Program-made: the position numbers and the translations under genes
Assembly: GCA_965221035.1 (NCBI GenBank)
Contig: OZ244860.1
Coordinates: 3,410,001 to 3,474,000 of the forward strand
DNA from: UBA6522 sp965221035
Lineage (GTDB): Bacteria > Pseudomonadota > Gammaproteobacteria > Steroidobacterales > Rariloculaceae
DNA length: 64,000 nt
Reading direction: 5' to 3'
The notes under the pieces: model-generated
Database searches by the model: none
The model's input: the letters and a program-made list of their open reading frames with translations, nothing else
Told to the model about the DNA's origin: nothing
Part shown: positions 18,819 through 27,534 of the stretch, one piece after another
Layout of the letters: each line of letters opens with the position of its first letter
Position numbering within the stretch: the stretch's first letter is position 1

Positions 18819-20261
18819 TTAAAACACCAGGCTGGGCAGGTACGTCGCGATCTGCGGGAAATTGACGATCGCGATCAGGCTCGCCAGCATGATGATCCAG
18901 TAGGGAGTGGAGCTTCTGAAGATTTCCATGATCGAGATGTGCTCGTCCTCGTCGCGGATTGCGGCCTTCACGGTGTACACCAGCAGCCCGAAGGGTGGCG
19001 TGAGCAGGCCCGCTTCGATGGCGAGGATGCCGATGATCGCGAACGCGATGGGATCGTAACCGAGGCTCACGGCAATCGGCTCGAAGATGGTCAGCGTCAG
19101 CAGCATGATGGAGATGGAGTCGATGACCATGCCGAGGATGAACCAGATTCCGATCATGAGCGCGAGCAGCATCCAGGGCGCCAGCTCCGTCCCCAGGAAG
19201 GCACCCTGGATGCCGCTGGAAACGCCGGTCATGGCGAGCGTGCGGGAATACAGCGCGGCGGAAACCAGCAACAGCAGGATGGGTGCCGACGTTCGGCCCA
19301 CGGAGAGGATCGCGTCCAGCGCGCCCCGCAGGCGCATCCCCTTGGAGATCGCCAGTATCAGACCGATGAAGGCACCCGCCCCGGCGCCCTCGGTGGGCGT
19401 GAAGACTCCGAACCAGATTCCGCCCAGCACGGCGACGACAACGGACAGGATGCCCAGCCCGCTGGTCCAGGCCTGCCGTGCGCTGACTTCGGCGCCGGCG
19501 CCGTCCGGCGCGGCGCTTGTGTCGGCCCCGATCTCGCCGCCCGTATTCGCTTCGTGCCCGCCTCCCGTGCTCGCCTCTCGCCCGCCGCCCGCGTTCGCCT
19601 CTCGCCCGCCGCCCGCGTTCGCCTCTAACCCGCCGCCCACCAGGCCGGGACGGGCCACGGCCGAGACCAGTACATAGCCGACGAACAGGCTGACCAGCAG
19701 CAATCCCGGCAGCACTCCGGCCAGGAAGATCTGTCCGATGGAGCGCTCGGTCAACAGGCCCCAGACGATCATGAGCACGCTGGGCGGGATCAGCATCCCC
19801 AGGCAGCTGGAACCGGCCACCGCGCCCAGGGCGAATCCGCGGTGGTAGCCGAAGCGTTTCATCTCCGGATAGGCTATGCGCGAGAAGGCCGCCGCCGAGG
19901 CGATGCTGACGCCGGTCACGAAGGAAAAGATCGCATTGCCCAGCAGGGTCGCCACCGCCAGACGCCCGGGCAGGCGCTGCAGTCCGCGATGAATGGCCCG
20001 GTACACGTCGGTGACCGCCCCCGAACGGCTGACGAATTCGCCCATCAGCATGAACAGGGGAATCACCGCGAATTCGTAGGCGCGCAAGGCTTCGTAGGAT
20101 GTGCTGCCGAGCATGGCCAGAACCACGTCGAAGTTGCCGCCGGTGACCAGGAAGATTCCCAGTGCGCTGGCCATGCCGAGCGCGATCGCGATGTGCACCC
20201 CCAGGGCCACCATGACCAGCAGGCTGACGATGAGGACGGCGGCGATGTTGACGTCGAACAT
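18819..20261 (-). CDS. dctM: TRAP transporter large permease DctM
   Basis: 480 aa from the ATG 5 nt after the dctQ stop. About 12-14 hydrophobic segments and the DctM signatures AVIPLFMLMGEFVSRSG, SCLGMLIPPSVLMIVWG and FTPTEGAGAGAF. Typical length is about 430; the excess is a low-complexity Gly/Ala/Glu insert at residues about 208-255, encoded by a 24-nt minisatellite, in a loop between membrane segments. With DctP and DctQ it imports an organic acid using a sodium gradient. All three genes and the TonB receptor lie on one strand with short gaps. Confidence 0.92.
   Translation of the reverse strand: MFDVNIAAVLIVSLLVMVALGVHIAIALGMASALGIFLVTGGNFDVVLAMLGSTSYEALRAYEFAVIPLFMLMGEFVSRSGAVTDVYRAIHRGLQRLPGRLAVATLLGNAIFSFVTGVSIASAAAFSRIAYPEMKRFGYHRGFALGAVAGSSCLGMLIPPSVLMIVWGLLTERSIGQIFLAGVLPGLLLVSLFVGYVLVSAVARPGLVGGGLEANAGGGREANAGGGREASTGGGHEANTGGEIGADTSAAPDGAGAEVSARQAWTSGLGILSVVVAVLGGIWFGVFTPTEGAGAGAFIGLILAISKGMRLRGALDAILSVGRTSAPILLLLVSAALYSRTLAMTGVSSGIQGAFLGTELAPWMLLALMIGIWFILGMVIDSISIMLLTLTIFEPIAVSLGYDPIAFAIIGILAIEAGLLTPPFGLLVYTVKAAIRDEDEHISIMEIFRSSTPYWIIMLASLIAIVNFPQIATYLPSLVF
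19535..19639. repeat. 24-nt minisatellite inside dctM
   Basis: Four in-phase 24-nt units start at 19535, 19559, 19583 and 19607, followed by a 9-nt partial; the consensus on the plus strand begins CGCCGCCCGCGTTCGC and ends CTCTCGCC. Each unit encodes eight residues of the type AGGGREAN on the minus strand. The unit length is a multiple of three, so copy-number change keeps the frame. Confidence 0.85.
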
Positions 20262-20266
20262 GCTCC

Positions 20267-20815
20267 TCACTCCGCCTGGGAAATCCCGCCGTTCGTGCCG
20301 GAGGCTTCCGTCTCGGCGGCGGATCGCAGCGCTTGCGGCCGGAAGAGGTCGAGATACGCCATCAGCAGGTAGTTGAAGCAGGCCAGCGCGCTGCCGATCA
20401 GGATCGTGAACCGGGTGGGCCAGGCCGGCACGCGCAGGGCGCCTTCGCCCTCGTATTCGCCCGCGATCCAGGAGCGGATCGCCGCCTCCCAACCGCCGAC
20501 CAGGATCATGGCGAAGAATGCGGCCCCGAGCAGGTACCCCGCCGCCAGGGCGATCCGACCGAATATCGGCGGGAACCGCTGGGCCAGGAAGTCCGCCCGC
20601 AGCATGGCGCCGCTGCGGATGGCGTAACCCGCCTGCAGGAAGACGATCATGACGATGGAATTCATCACGATCTCGGGCACGCCGTAGACCGGCGAGTTGA
20701 AGACGCTGCGACCGACGATGTCCGCGATGATGAAGAACGTCAGGACGAAGGCCCAGACCGCGGCGAGGACCAGCAGGAACCGGGTCAGACGGTCGCTAAG
20801 CTTGACGATGGACAC
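20267..20815 (-). CDS. dctQ: TRAP transporter small permease DctQ
   Basis: 182 aa from a GTG. Four membrane segments at about 10-33, 50-70, 88-112 and 128-152, with the DctQ features VFNSPVYGVPEIVMNSIVMI and FLAQRFPP in the third segment region. DctQ pairs with DctM as the small inner-membrane subunit. It lies between dctP and dctM, 43 bp after dctP. The tail of about 25 charged and polar residues is unremarkable. Confidence 0.88.
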   Translation of the reverse strand: MSIVKLSDRLTRFLLVLAAVWAFVLTFFIIADIVGRSVFNSPVYGVPEIVMNSIVMIVFLQAGYAIRSGAMLRADFLAQRFPPIFGRIALAAGYLLGAAFFAMILVGGWEAAIRSWIAGEYEGEGALRVPAWPTRFTILIGSALACFNYLLMAYLDLFRPQALRSAAETEASGTNGGISQAE

Positions 20816-20858
20816 GATTTACCCGGGGTCATCGCCCGCCGGCTGCCGAACCGGGCGG

Positions 20859-21941
20859 CTAACGGATTTCGTATCGGACGGGCCAGACATGGCCATAGCG
20901 TTCCGCCGCCGCCAGCGCCGTCTCGAGCACTTGCGTGCCCGGCAGGCCCTGGCTGTCGAGTTCGGCGGCCATCTGCCCGGGCCATTCGGCCAGCGAACGG
21001 GCCCAGGCCTCGCGCACCTCCGGGTCCAGCTCCTTCACGGTGATCAGCTCGCGCAGCGCCGCAACATCGTCGCCATAGCGTTCCAGGTTGTTGGACCCGG
21101 TCCTCTCTTCATAATCGGCGGCCACTTCGAGGAGAATCGGCTTCACGTCTTCGGGAAGCCGGTCCCAGGTGTCCAGATTGATGGTCAGTCCGTGCCAGGT
21201 GATGGAGCCGAAGCCGATCAGGGTGTAGTAGGGGGCCGGTTCGTAGAGCTTGAGCTGGACCCAGGCGCTGGGGAACATGATCCAGCCTTCGTATACGTTG
21301 GTCCGCAGGCCCGTGTACGCTTCCGGCAGGGCGCCCTGAACGGGCGTGGCGCCCGCGTACCGCAGCCAGTTCAGGTTCAGCCCGGCGCCGGCAATCTTGA
21401 TTCCGTCAAGGTCCTCCACCGTGTTCCAGTCGAACGACGTGCCCAGGTTGTAGCCGGCGTCGGTGATGCGGGCCAGCAATTTCTGGTTGAATTCCTCCTC
21501 GAACACCTCCGTCAGATAGGGCACCTCCCGGTAGACGTCCTTGGCGATCTTCAGGCTGACGGTCGGGTCCATGGTCCCGAAAGGCAGCATGACCTGGAAC
21601 GCGTGCAGGGGGAGGTTGGAGGGTTCGAAGCAGTAGCAGAATCCGCCGATGTCGACGATGCCGTTCTGAACGCCTTCCAGGGTCTCGGAAGTCCTGACGA
21701 TGGAACCGCTGTATCCCTCGATGAAATTGACCGTATGCTCGGTCCTTTCCTCCACCCGTCGCTTGAGCTCGGTCTGAAAGTACGTTTGCATCAGGCCCGC
21801 GTAGACGACGCCGGGCGGGTGCCCCGTGGCGATCCGCAGGGTGATCCGGTCGGCCTGCGCCTGACCGCCGAACGCCAGCAGTAACGTGACGACCAGCCCG
21901 TTGGCCGTAATGCGAAGCGGCTTGCTTGCAGGCATCTTCAT
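20859..21941 (-). CDS. dctP: TRAP transporter periplasmic solute-binding protein DctP
   Basis: 360 aa with signal peptide (GLVVTLLLAFGGQAQA) and mature start DRITLRIATGHPPG. GGGGAG-type ribosome site lies 5 nt before the ATG. DctP features include the KRRVEERTEHTVNF lobe and VQNGIVDIGGFCYCFEPSN. The central arginine-type carboxylate pocket cannot be placed with confidence here. The unusual CYC in the ligand loop may indicate an atypical substrate. It heads the dctP-dctQ-dctM-receptor cluster and diverges from an aminotransferase gene across a 120-bp gap. Confidence 0.88.
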   Translation of the reverse strand: MKMPASKPLRITANGLVVTLLLAFGGQAQADRITLRIATGHPPGVVYAGLMQTYFQTELKRRVEERTEHTVNFIEGYSGSIVRTSETLEGVQNGIVDIGGFCYCFEPSNLPLHAFQVMLPFGTMDPTVSLKIAKDVYREVPYLTEVFEEEFNQKLLARITDAGYNLGTSFDWNTVEDLDGIKIAGAGLNLNWLRYAGATPVQGALPEAYTGLRTNVYEGWIMFPSAWVQLKLYEPAPYYTLIGFGSITWHGLTINLDTWDRLPEDVKPILLEVAADYEERTGSNNLERYGDDVAALRELITVKELDPEVREAWARSLAEWPGQMAAELDSQGLPGTQVLETALAAAERYGHVWPVRYEIR

Positions 21942-22061
21942 GAGAACTCCCCGAGGATGATGAATGGATCCGGTCTGAAGCGATTATTATTGAACGTGTC
22001 ATCACCGCTTGCAAAGGCGGGTCCAACCAAGTCCCGGCTCGACGGGAATTGGAGGTAGAGA

Positions 22062-23255
22062 ATGTTCCGTGAATTGCCCCCCTACGAGGACGATCCCATC
22101 GAAGCCATGTTCGTCCGCCTTGCCGCGGACCGAAGCGCCGAGAGGGTGGACCTTGGCATAGGGGTATTTCGGGACGCCTCGGGCACGGTGCCGGTCTTTC
22201 GGGCGGTCCGGGACGCCGAAATGCGAATCGTGCGCAGGGAGGAGTCGAAATCCTACATCGGCCCACTCGGGAACCGGGACTACTGCGGAGCGGTGGAGCG
22301 CTTGATACTGGGGCCGCAACATCCGGTGGTGGAGAACGGCGGCATCGTCTCGGCGCAAACGCCCGGCGCCGGCGGTTCGCTGCGGGTGGCGGCCGAACTG
22401 GTGCGCACCCTGTCGCGCGAATCGCGGGTCTGGGTATCGAAGCCCGTGTGGCCGCACCAGCTCGAGTTCTTCGAGCGGGCGGGCATGGAGGTCATGTCCT
22501 ACCGCTACTACGATCAGTTCGAATCGGTGATGCGATTCGACGACATGCTCGAAGACCTCGAGGGCATGCGCCGCAACGATCTGCTCCTGCTGCACGGATG
22601 CTGCCACAATCCCACCGGGCAGGATCTGAACCTGGCCCAATGGCAGGCCGTGACCGATGTGGTGGCGCAGAAGGGCGCCATACCCCTTGTGGACATCGCC
22701 TACCAGGGGTTCGGCCTGGGAGTTGATGAGGATGTCGCCGGCGTCAGGCTGATGGCGCGAAAAGTGCCCCAGATGTTGCTGGCCGTGTCGTCATCGAAGA
22801 CCTTCGGGATTTACCGGGAGCGGGCGGGCCTGTTGTCCGTGCTGGCGTCGGCCGGCTCAGGCGCCGCCTCCAATCTGAAGCGGCGGCTGAGGGACGTGGC
22901 CCGGCAGCTCTACTTCATGCCACCGGACCATGGTGCGGCCATCGTGCTCGAAATCCTGTCGTCGGAGGAGCTTGAGAACGCGTGGCGCGGCGAACTGGAT
23001 GAGATGCGTGGTGAGATCGTCAGGAAACGCCGGATGCTTCGCAGCATGCTGGAGGCGGAAGTCGACGGTTATGACGCTTCGTTCATCGAGCGGCAACTCG
23101 GAATGTTCTCGTGCCTGCCGATCGACGCGGCCGGGCAGCGACTCATGGAAGACCGGTTTCACATCTATATGCTGCCGAATGCCCGGGTCAATGTGGCGGC
23201 CATGAGTCCGGGCCATGCGCGAGCGCTGGCGACCGCGTTTCGCGAATTGAGGTAA
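22062..23255 (+). CDS. Aspartate/aromatic amino acid aminotransferase (class I, TyrB/AspC-like)
   Basis: 397 aa, the family length, with GGAGG 5 nt before the ATG. It starts MFRELPPYEDDPIEAMFVRL, close to AspC/TyrB, with VDLGIGVFRD and KSYIGPLGNRDYCGAVERLI. PLP residues are visible: Asn of HGCCHNPTGQD, Asp of PLVDIAYQGFG and the Schiff-base lysine in VSSSKTFGIYRERAG. The enzyme moves an amino group between an acidic or aromatic amino acid and 2-oxoglutarate in the cytosol. Identity between the Asp and aromatic subtypes is not resolved. It is divergent from dctP and may share regulation with that transporter. Confidence 0.9.
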   Translation: MFRELPPYEDDPIEAMFVRLAADRSAERVDLGIGVFRDASGTVPVFRAVRDAEMRIVRREESKSYIGPLGNRDYCGAVERLILGPQHPVVENGGIVSAQTPGAGGSLRVAAELVRTLSRESRVWVSKPVWPHQLEFFERAGMEVMSYRYYDQFESVMRFDDMLEDLEGMRRNDLLLLHGCCHNPTGQDLNLAQWQAVTDVVAQKGAIPLVDIAYQGFGLGVDEDVAGVRLMARKVPQMLLAVSSSKTFGIYRERAGLLSVLASAGSGAASNLKRRLRDVARQLYFMPPDHGAAIVLEILSSEELENAWRGELDEMRGEIVRKRRMLRSMLEAEVDGYDASFIERQLGMFSCLPIDAAGQRLMEDRFHIYMLPNARVNVAAMSPGHARALATAFRELR

Positions 23256-23296
23256 CGGTGCCCGGCAGTCGGGGTCCACGGTCCCGGCACGCGCGC

Positions 23297-25066
23297 TCAG
23301 GAGCCTGCGCCGCCCGAAGCGGCGTCCGGTGGCGTCACCCGGACGGTGACGATGTCAGTGTCGTGATACTGCTGGTGGCGCACCGACGAGGCCAGGTGCC
23401 GCAACAGCCGCAGCGATACTTCCCGCTCAAGTGAAATGGTCCCGGACTGCTTGCCCAGAAGCGCGATCCGGTCCTCCAGGTTGGGTGTTCCGGGAGCAGC
23501 GGCAAACTCCAGGATCGCTTCGCCGGCGCGCTTTTGCGCGGTCACGAGCAGTCGCCGCTTGAGGGTCGTCCCGCCGGAAGTGTCCTGGTTCAGCAGGGTC
23601 AGCAGCGTTTCCTCGCCGACGGCGTCGAGCCGGTCCGCCATGGCCGTGCCCCAACCGCCGACCGAAGCGAAGTCGGCGATGAAGTTCCTGATGGCCGGCA
23701 GGGCGGCGATGTCGAAATCCACTTCGATGCGCCGCCTTCTCGGTTCGGTCAGCTCCACGAACAGGGTGAGCACAATGGCGAGCAACCCGCCACTGGTCAT
23801 TCCGTTCTGGAGCAGGCCGCCGGCGAATTCGGAGAAGAATTCGGGGAATATCGCTCCGTTCTGCAGACCCACACCGACCCAGAACGACAGACCGGCGATC
23901 AAGCCGTTGCGATGGTCGATACCCTCCTGAACGACGATTCTCATTCCCACCACGAACAACATCGCGATCAGGACGGTGATGTAGGCGGCGGCCACCGGGC
24001 CCGGTATGGCCAGAATGACGGCCGGCGCCTTCGGGATGAAGGCCATGGCGACGAACAGGGCGCCGGCGGCGACACCCACGCGGCGCGCGGCCACGCCGGT
24101 CAGCTCGATCACCGAGACGCTGGTGGAGTACGTGGTGTTCGGTACCGTGCCGGCGAGCCCCGAGAGCAGGTTGCCGACGCCATCGGCCGCCACGGCGCCC
24201 TGCACGGCACGAAAGTCCACCGCCCGCTCGCGGCGCCACGAGACGCGCTGGATGGCGACGGCGTCGCCGATGGTTTCGATGGCGCCGACCACGGTCACAA
24301 AGGCGAACGCCGGCAGCAGCGCCCAGAACGTCGGGCCGAAACTCAGGTCGAAGCCGGGCCACGAACCCGACGGCAAGCCGACCCACGCAGCCTCCGCGAC
24401 GAGTCTTGAGTCGTACAAGCCGAACCAGACCGCAACGACGGTTCCCGCGACGATGCCGATTACCGGCGCCCAAAGGCGCAGCGCGCCCGCCGCCTTCAGA
24501 CCGATGCCGACCATCACGACGATGGTCGCCAGCGTGCTGAATTCCGCGGAGAAGGGCGCGCTGCCTTCCGGTACTTCGGTCATCATGTCGAAGACGATGG
24601 GCATCGCCGTCACCGCGATCAGCATGATCACTGTCCCGGCAACCGCGGGGGTCAGGATACGCCGTAACAGGAACAGGCGGCTCGACACGGTGAACTGGAA
24701 GATGGAGGAAATCACCACCAGCGTGGCCAGCATCGCGGGGCCGCCCTCGGCGATCGCGGTTACGCAAATGGCGATGAATGCCGCGGACGTGCCCATCATG
24801 AGGACATAACCCGCGCCGATGCGGCCCACCCTGACAGTCTGCAGGATCGTGGACACGCCGCTGACCGCGATGGCGGCGAACATCGCCCATGACAGGTAGT
24901 CTTCGGACCCGCCCGCGGCGCGGATCACGATGGCGGGTGTGAGCACGATGCCGGCGATGCAAAGCATCGCCAGCTGCAGGCCCAGGCCGAGGGTGAGCGC
25001 CGTGGGCGGGGACTCGTCCGCTTCGTAACGGACGGACGACGCACGTTCGCCGTTGTCAGCGGCCAT
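23297..25066 (-). CDS. NCS2 xanthine/uracil permease-like protein with extra C-terminal cytosolic domain
   Basis: 589 aa against about 430-480 for typical members. Residues 20-440 hold about 14 hydrophobic segments and the NCS2 signature PNTTYSTSVSVIELTGVAA. FAFVTVVGAIETIGD is the Glu-containing substrate helix. The remaining 140 residues form a soluble domain (ALPAIRNFIADFASVGGWG, then LEREVSLRLLRHLASSV and VRHQQYHDTDIVTVRV) that looks like an anti-sigma/HATPase-type fold; that reading is inference. The substrate is probably a purine, pyrimidine or related nucleobase. It is convergent to the aminotransferase and stands alone. Confidence 0.85.
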   Translation of the reverse strand: MAADNGERASSVRYEADESPPTALTLGLGLQLAMLCIAGIVLTPAIVIRAAGGSEDYLSWAMFAAIAVSGVSTILQTVRVGRIGAGYVLMMGTSAAFIAICVTAIAEGGPAMLATLVVISSIFQFTVSSRLFLLRRILTPAVAGTVIMLIAVTAMPIVFDMMTEVPEGSAPFSAEFSTLATIVVMVGIGLKAAGALRLWAPVIGIVAGTVVAVWFGLYDSRLVAEAAWVGLPSGSWPGFDLSFGPTFWALLPAFAFVTVVGAIETIGDAVAIQRVSWRRERAVDFRAVQGAVAADGVGNLLSGLAGTVPNTTYSTSVSVIELTGVAARRVGVAAGALFVAMAFIPKAPAVILAIPGPVAAAYITVLIAMLFVVGMRIVVQEGIDHRNGLIAGLSFWVGVGLQNGAIFPEFFSEFAGGLLQNGMTSGGLLAIVLTLFVELTEPRRRRIEVDFDIAALPAIRNFIADFASVGGWGTAMADRLDAVGEETLLTLLNQDTSGGTTLKRRLLVTAQKRAGEAILEFAAAPGTPNLEDRIALLGKQSGTISLEREVSLRLLRHLASSVRHQQYHDTDIVTVRVTPPDAASGGAGS

Positions 25067-25114
25067 CGCGTAACCTTACCGAACTGCTCGTGTCGACCCT
25101 GGTGACCGCGCCCC

Positions 25115-25993
25115 TTACTCCTCGAACAGGAAATCCCTGAACTGGGTGCCGCCCTCTTCCGTCTCGTAGACCAAATTGTTGGGGTTCTCTCCGCAGTGCC
25201 AGTAACGCACGCGCAACGAGTGGTCCGGATTGGGTACGCGGCTGTAGACCACCCTGGTGTGCCAGGGCTCTTCGATGATCGAAGGATCGTAGATCCACGC
25301 ATCGACCTCGATCCGGTCTTCGGCAACCGCCTCCCAGATCTCCACCGTTTCGATGGCGTCGCTCTGGTAGAGGTTGTTTCGCCCCATGTAGCGGCTCATC
25401 AGCTGATTGGTATGGATGACGAGCTTCGCGTCGTCCCAGAAACCGATGGAATCGCCGTAGTAGAGCGGATAGCGCTCGGCTTCGTCGGGGTGATCCCTGC
25501 CGTCGGTATAGATTCTGCGGACGTTGTTGACCGTTTCCGACGAGAGCCAGGTCTGCTCCGGCCGTACGATGAATTCCCTGAGGAAGGGGATGACCAGCCA
25601 CCGGGGAAATCCGGGCGGACCGCAGTCGCTGATGCCTTCGTCGTAGACGTTGCCCTGCGCCGTGCGTTCGCGCCCTTCGGCGAGCATGCGCTGAGCCTCC
25701 GGGGTGAACCGGGGTGATTCGCCATCCTCGGGCTGGAACAGGACGAAGGCGTCGGGCGCCCGGGTCCACAGGCCGGACCAGTCCGGCAACTCATCGTACG
25801 GTGGTGGTTGCTGCCCGCCGCCCGCCTGCTCCTGCAACGTCCGGTAGAGGTCCCAGGCGGTCGCATGGGAGCGACCCATCTCGAGCAGGCGCCGTTTTTC
25901 CGCTGCGCCTGTGGGATTCTCCTGAGCGACGCCGACAAGGGCCACCACCATGACGCCGATGACCGCGATTCCTCCCTGCAAGTTCCGTTTCAC
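25115..25993 (-). CDS. Secreted protein sharing the DUF6152-associated C-terminal domain
   Basis: 292 aa from a GTG with AGGAG at 6-nt spacing; a longer frame upstream has no ribosome site and runs into repeats. A signal-type hydrophobic segment covers about 8-22 (GGIAVIGVMVVALVGVA). The middle reads LPDWSGLWTRAP and DCGPPGFPRWL. VRRIYTDGRDHPDEAERYPL followed by YGDSIGFWDDAKLVIHTNQL aligns with the C-terminal block of the DUF6152-like proteins elsewhere here, but the N-terminal His-His domain is missing. Tandem repeats lie directly upstream. Probably periplasmic; function unknown. Confidence 0.7.
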   Translation of the reverse strand: MKRNLQGGIAVIGVMVVALVGVAQENPTGAAEKRRLLEMGRSHATAWDLYRTLQEQAGGGQQPPPYDELPDWSGLWTRAPDAFVLFQPEDGESPRFTPEAQRMLAEGRERTAQGNVYDEGISDCGPPGFPRWLVIPFLREFIVRPEQTWLSSETVNNVRRIYTDGRDHPDEAERYPLYYGDSIGFWDDAKLVIHTNQLMSRYMGRNNLYQSDAIETVEIWEAVAEDRIEVDAWIYDPSIIEEPWHTRVVYSRVPNPDHSLRVRYWHCGENPNNLVYETEEGGTQFRDFLFEE

Positions 25994-26055
25994 CGAATTC
26001 TCCTCTACGGGCAACACATGAATTCGTCGGCGCCCTTGGCGCAATTGTAGGGCAA

Positions 26056-26175
26056 GTCCGGCACGCCGTGCGGTTGTCCCGCCGCCTTGGTGCCGACGGT
26101 CGAACGGCATGCCTGCCCCGCCGCCGTCTTGGGGTCGAAGGTCGAACGGTATGCCTGCCCCGCCGCGCCGGATGG
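26056..26175. repeat. 42-nt degenerate tandem repeat
   Basis: Two clear copies of a unit beginning GGTCGAACGG(C/T)ATGCC and continuing TGCCCCGCCGC start at 26098 and 26140; a third, more diverged copy precedes them from about 26056. They occupy the divergent promoter gap between the secreted protein and the dehydrogenase, about 115 nt upstream of the latter. Confidence 0.65.
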
Positions 26176-26289
26176 TCCTGTCCGCAACACTTTCGGGGGA
26201 TTCGGGCTAAACTGCGCGGCGCTGGCCGGGCGCGACGTTCCGTCGCGCACCGCGCCGCAAGCCAGGTCTTTTTTCGAGGGAGTAAGGAT

Positions 26290-27183
26290 ATGAGTCCAAC
26301 GGTCGGTGTCATCGGCTTGGGTCCCATGGGTGGAAACATCGCGCGCAACTTGCTGGAGAACGGTTTCGCGGTCGCCGGTTTCGACATCCGGTCCGAGCGC
26401 GTGGAAGCATTGGCGGACGCCGGGCTCGAGGCCGGCGGTTCGTCGGCGGAAGTGGCCGCTCGGGCCGATATTCTGGCCACATCGCTGCCGAATATCGGGG
26501 CCCTCGAGAACGTCATGGACGGCGTGTCGAGTCAATCGAAGCCGGACCAGATCCTGATCGAATGCAGCACGCTCACCGTTGAACAGAAGATTTCCGCCCA
26601 CGACCGGCTGCGGGCGGCCGGGTTGCGGTTTCTGGATGCCCCCATCAGCGGAACGCCGTCCATGCTGGCGAAGATGATGGCCTCGATCTATGTCAGCGGC
26701 GACGAGGATGCCTACGACGAATCCGTACCGGTCCTCGAGGGATTCACGGCGACCAACTTCTATGTTGGCGAAGTGGGGAACGCCAGCCGCATGAAATTCC
26801 TCGCCAACTACCTGGTGCATGTCCACACGTCGGCGGCGGCCGAGTGCATGGTGCTGGGCCAGAAGGCGGGACTGGACCCCGGGTTGATCCACAGGGTGCT
26901 CAAGGAAGGCGCCGGCGGCTCGAAGATGTTCGACATCCGCGGGGCGATGATGGCCGCGTCGGATTACCGGGAGGGCGGCGGCACCATGTTCGAAGTGTAC
27001 GAGAAGGACGCGGCGATCATCACCGAATTCGCGGCCGGCGTGAAGTCGCCCATCGACCTCTACGTGTCTTCGCGGCAGAAGTTCAATTCCGCCATCTCCC
27101 TGGGCCTCGATCACCTGGACACGTCGGCCGTCTGCAAGGCGATCGAGACGGCGGTGGGAATCGACCGCGAGCTGGTGGAGTAG
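26290..27183 (+). CDS. 3-hydroxyisobutyrate dehydrogenase-family NAD(P)-dependent oxidoreductase
   Basis: 297 aa from an ATG downstream of AAGGA; a longer in-frame extension upstream reads through repeats and is not used. VGVIGLGPMGGNIARNL is the dinucleotide loop (5-21), DAPISGTPSM the substrate loop (116-125), and the catalytic lysine is Lys169 in NASRMKFLANYL. The family oxidises beta-hydroxyacids to aldehydes or ketones; candidates are 3-hydroxyisobutyrate, tartronate semialdehyde or a glyoxylate-type substrate. An ABM monooxygenase-like gene converges from the right. Exact substrate unresolved. Confidence 0.87.
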   Translation: MSPTVGVIGLGPMGGNIARNLLENGFAVAGFDIRSERVEALADAGLEAGGSSAEVAARADILATSLPNIGALENVMDGVSSQSKPDQILIECSTLTVEQKISAHDRLRAAGLRFLDAPISGTPSMLAKMMASIYVSGDEDAYDESVPVLEGFTATNFYVGEVGNASRMKFLANYLVHVHTSAAAECMVLGQKAGLDPGLIHRVLKEGAGGSKMFDIRGAMMAASDYREGGGTMFEVYEKDAAIITEFAAGVKSPIDLYVSSRQKFNSAISLGLDHLDTSAVCKAIETAVGIDRELVE

Positions 27184-27206
27184 CGGGGCGGCGACGCCCG
27201 GCTTGT

Positions 27207-27503
27207 TCAGTTCAGCCTGTCGTAGAGCTGGGCGGTGCGCTCGACGCTGTCGCCGAGTTCCTGCAGCAGGTTCCAGTAGTTGAGAAAGTGCGGCGTGCGG
27301 CGGTGCCGCGCCAGCGCGTCCGCATCCGTGTAGACCTCGTAGAAGAGGAACGTGTTGGGATCGTCCTGGGATGCGTTCACGTCGAAGCCGAGGCACCCGT
27401 CCTCGAGCCGGGATTGCGCCGCGTTTTCAAGCATGGCGGGTTTCAGGCGTTCGACGCAGTCGGGATCGACCGTGACCGTCACGACCAGCACCAGTTTGGA
27501 CAT
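27207..27503 (-). CDS. Antibiotic biosynthesis monooxygenase (ABM/YgiN-like) domain protein
   Basis: 98 aa, the length of single-domain ABM proteins, with GGAGG 6 nt upstream of the ATG. The ferredoxin-like fold shows as VLVVTVTVDPDCVERLKPAM, then DDPNTFLFYEVYTDADALA and HRRTPHFLNYW; the histidine pair in ARHRRTPH is typical. Members act as cofactor-free quinol monooxygenases, heme-degrading enzymes or aldolase-like LsrG. It is likely a dimeric cytosolic enzyme acting on a small aromatic or quinone, but none of these can be chosen. Confidence 0.82.
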   Translation of the reverse strand: MSKLVLVVTVTVDPDCVERLKPAMLENAAQSRLEDGCLGFDVNASQDDPNTFLFYEVYTDADALARHRRTPHFLNYWNLLQELGDSVERTAQLYDRLN

Positions 27504-27534
27504 GGGTTGCCTCCAGAGTACGGACTGATGTTCG

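Noticed and set aside
26005..27396. 463-codon minus-strand frame opposite the hydroxyisobutyrate-dehydrogenase-like gene
   Set aside because: Runs through repeats and the antisense strand; no motif.
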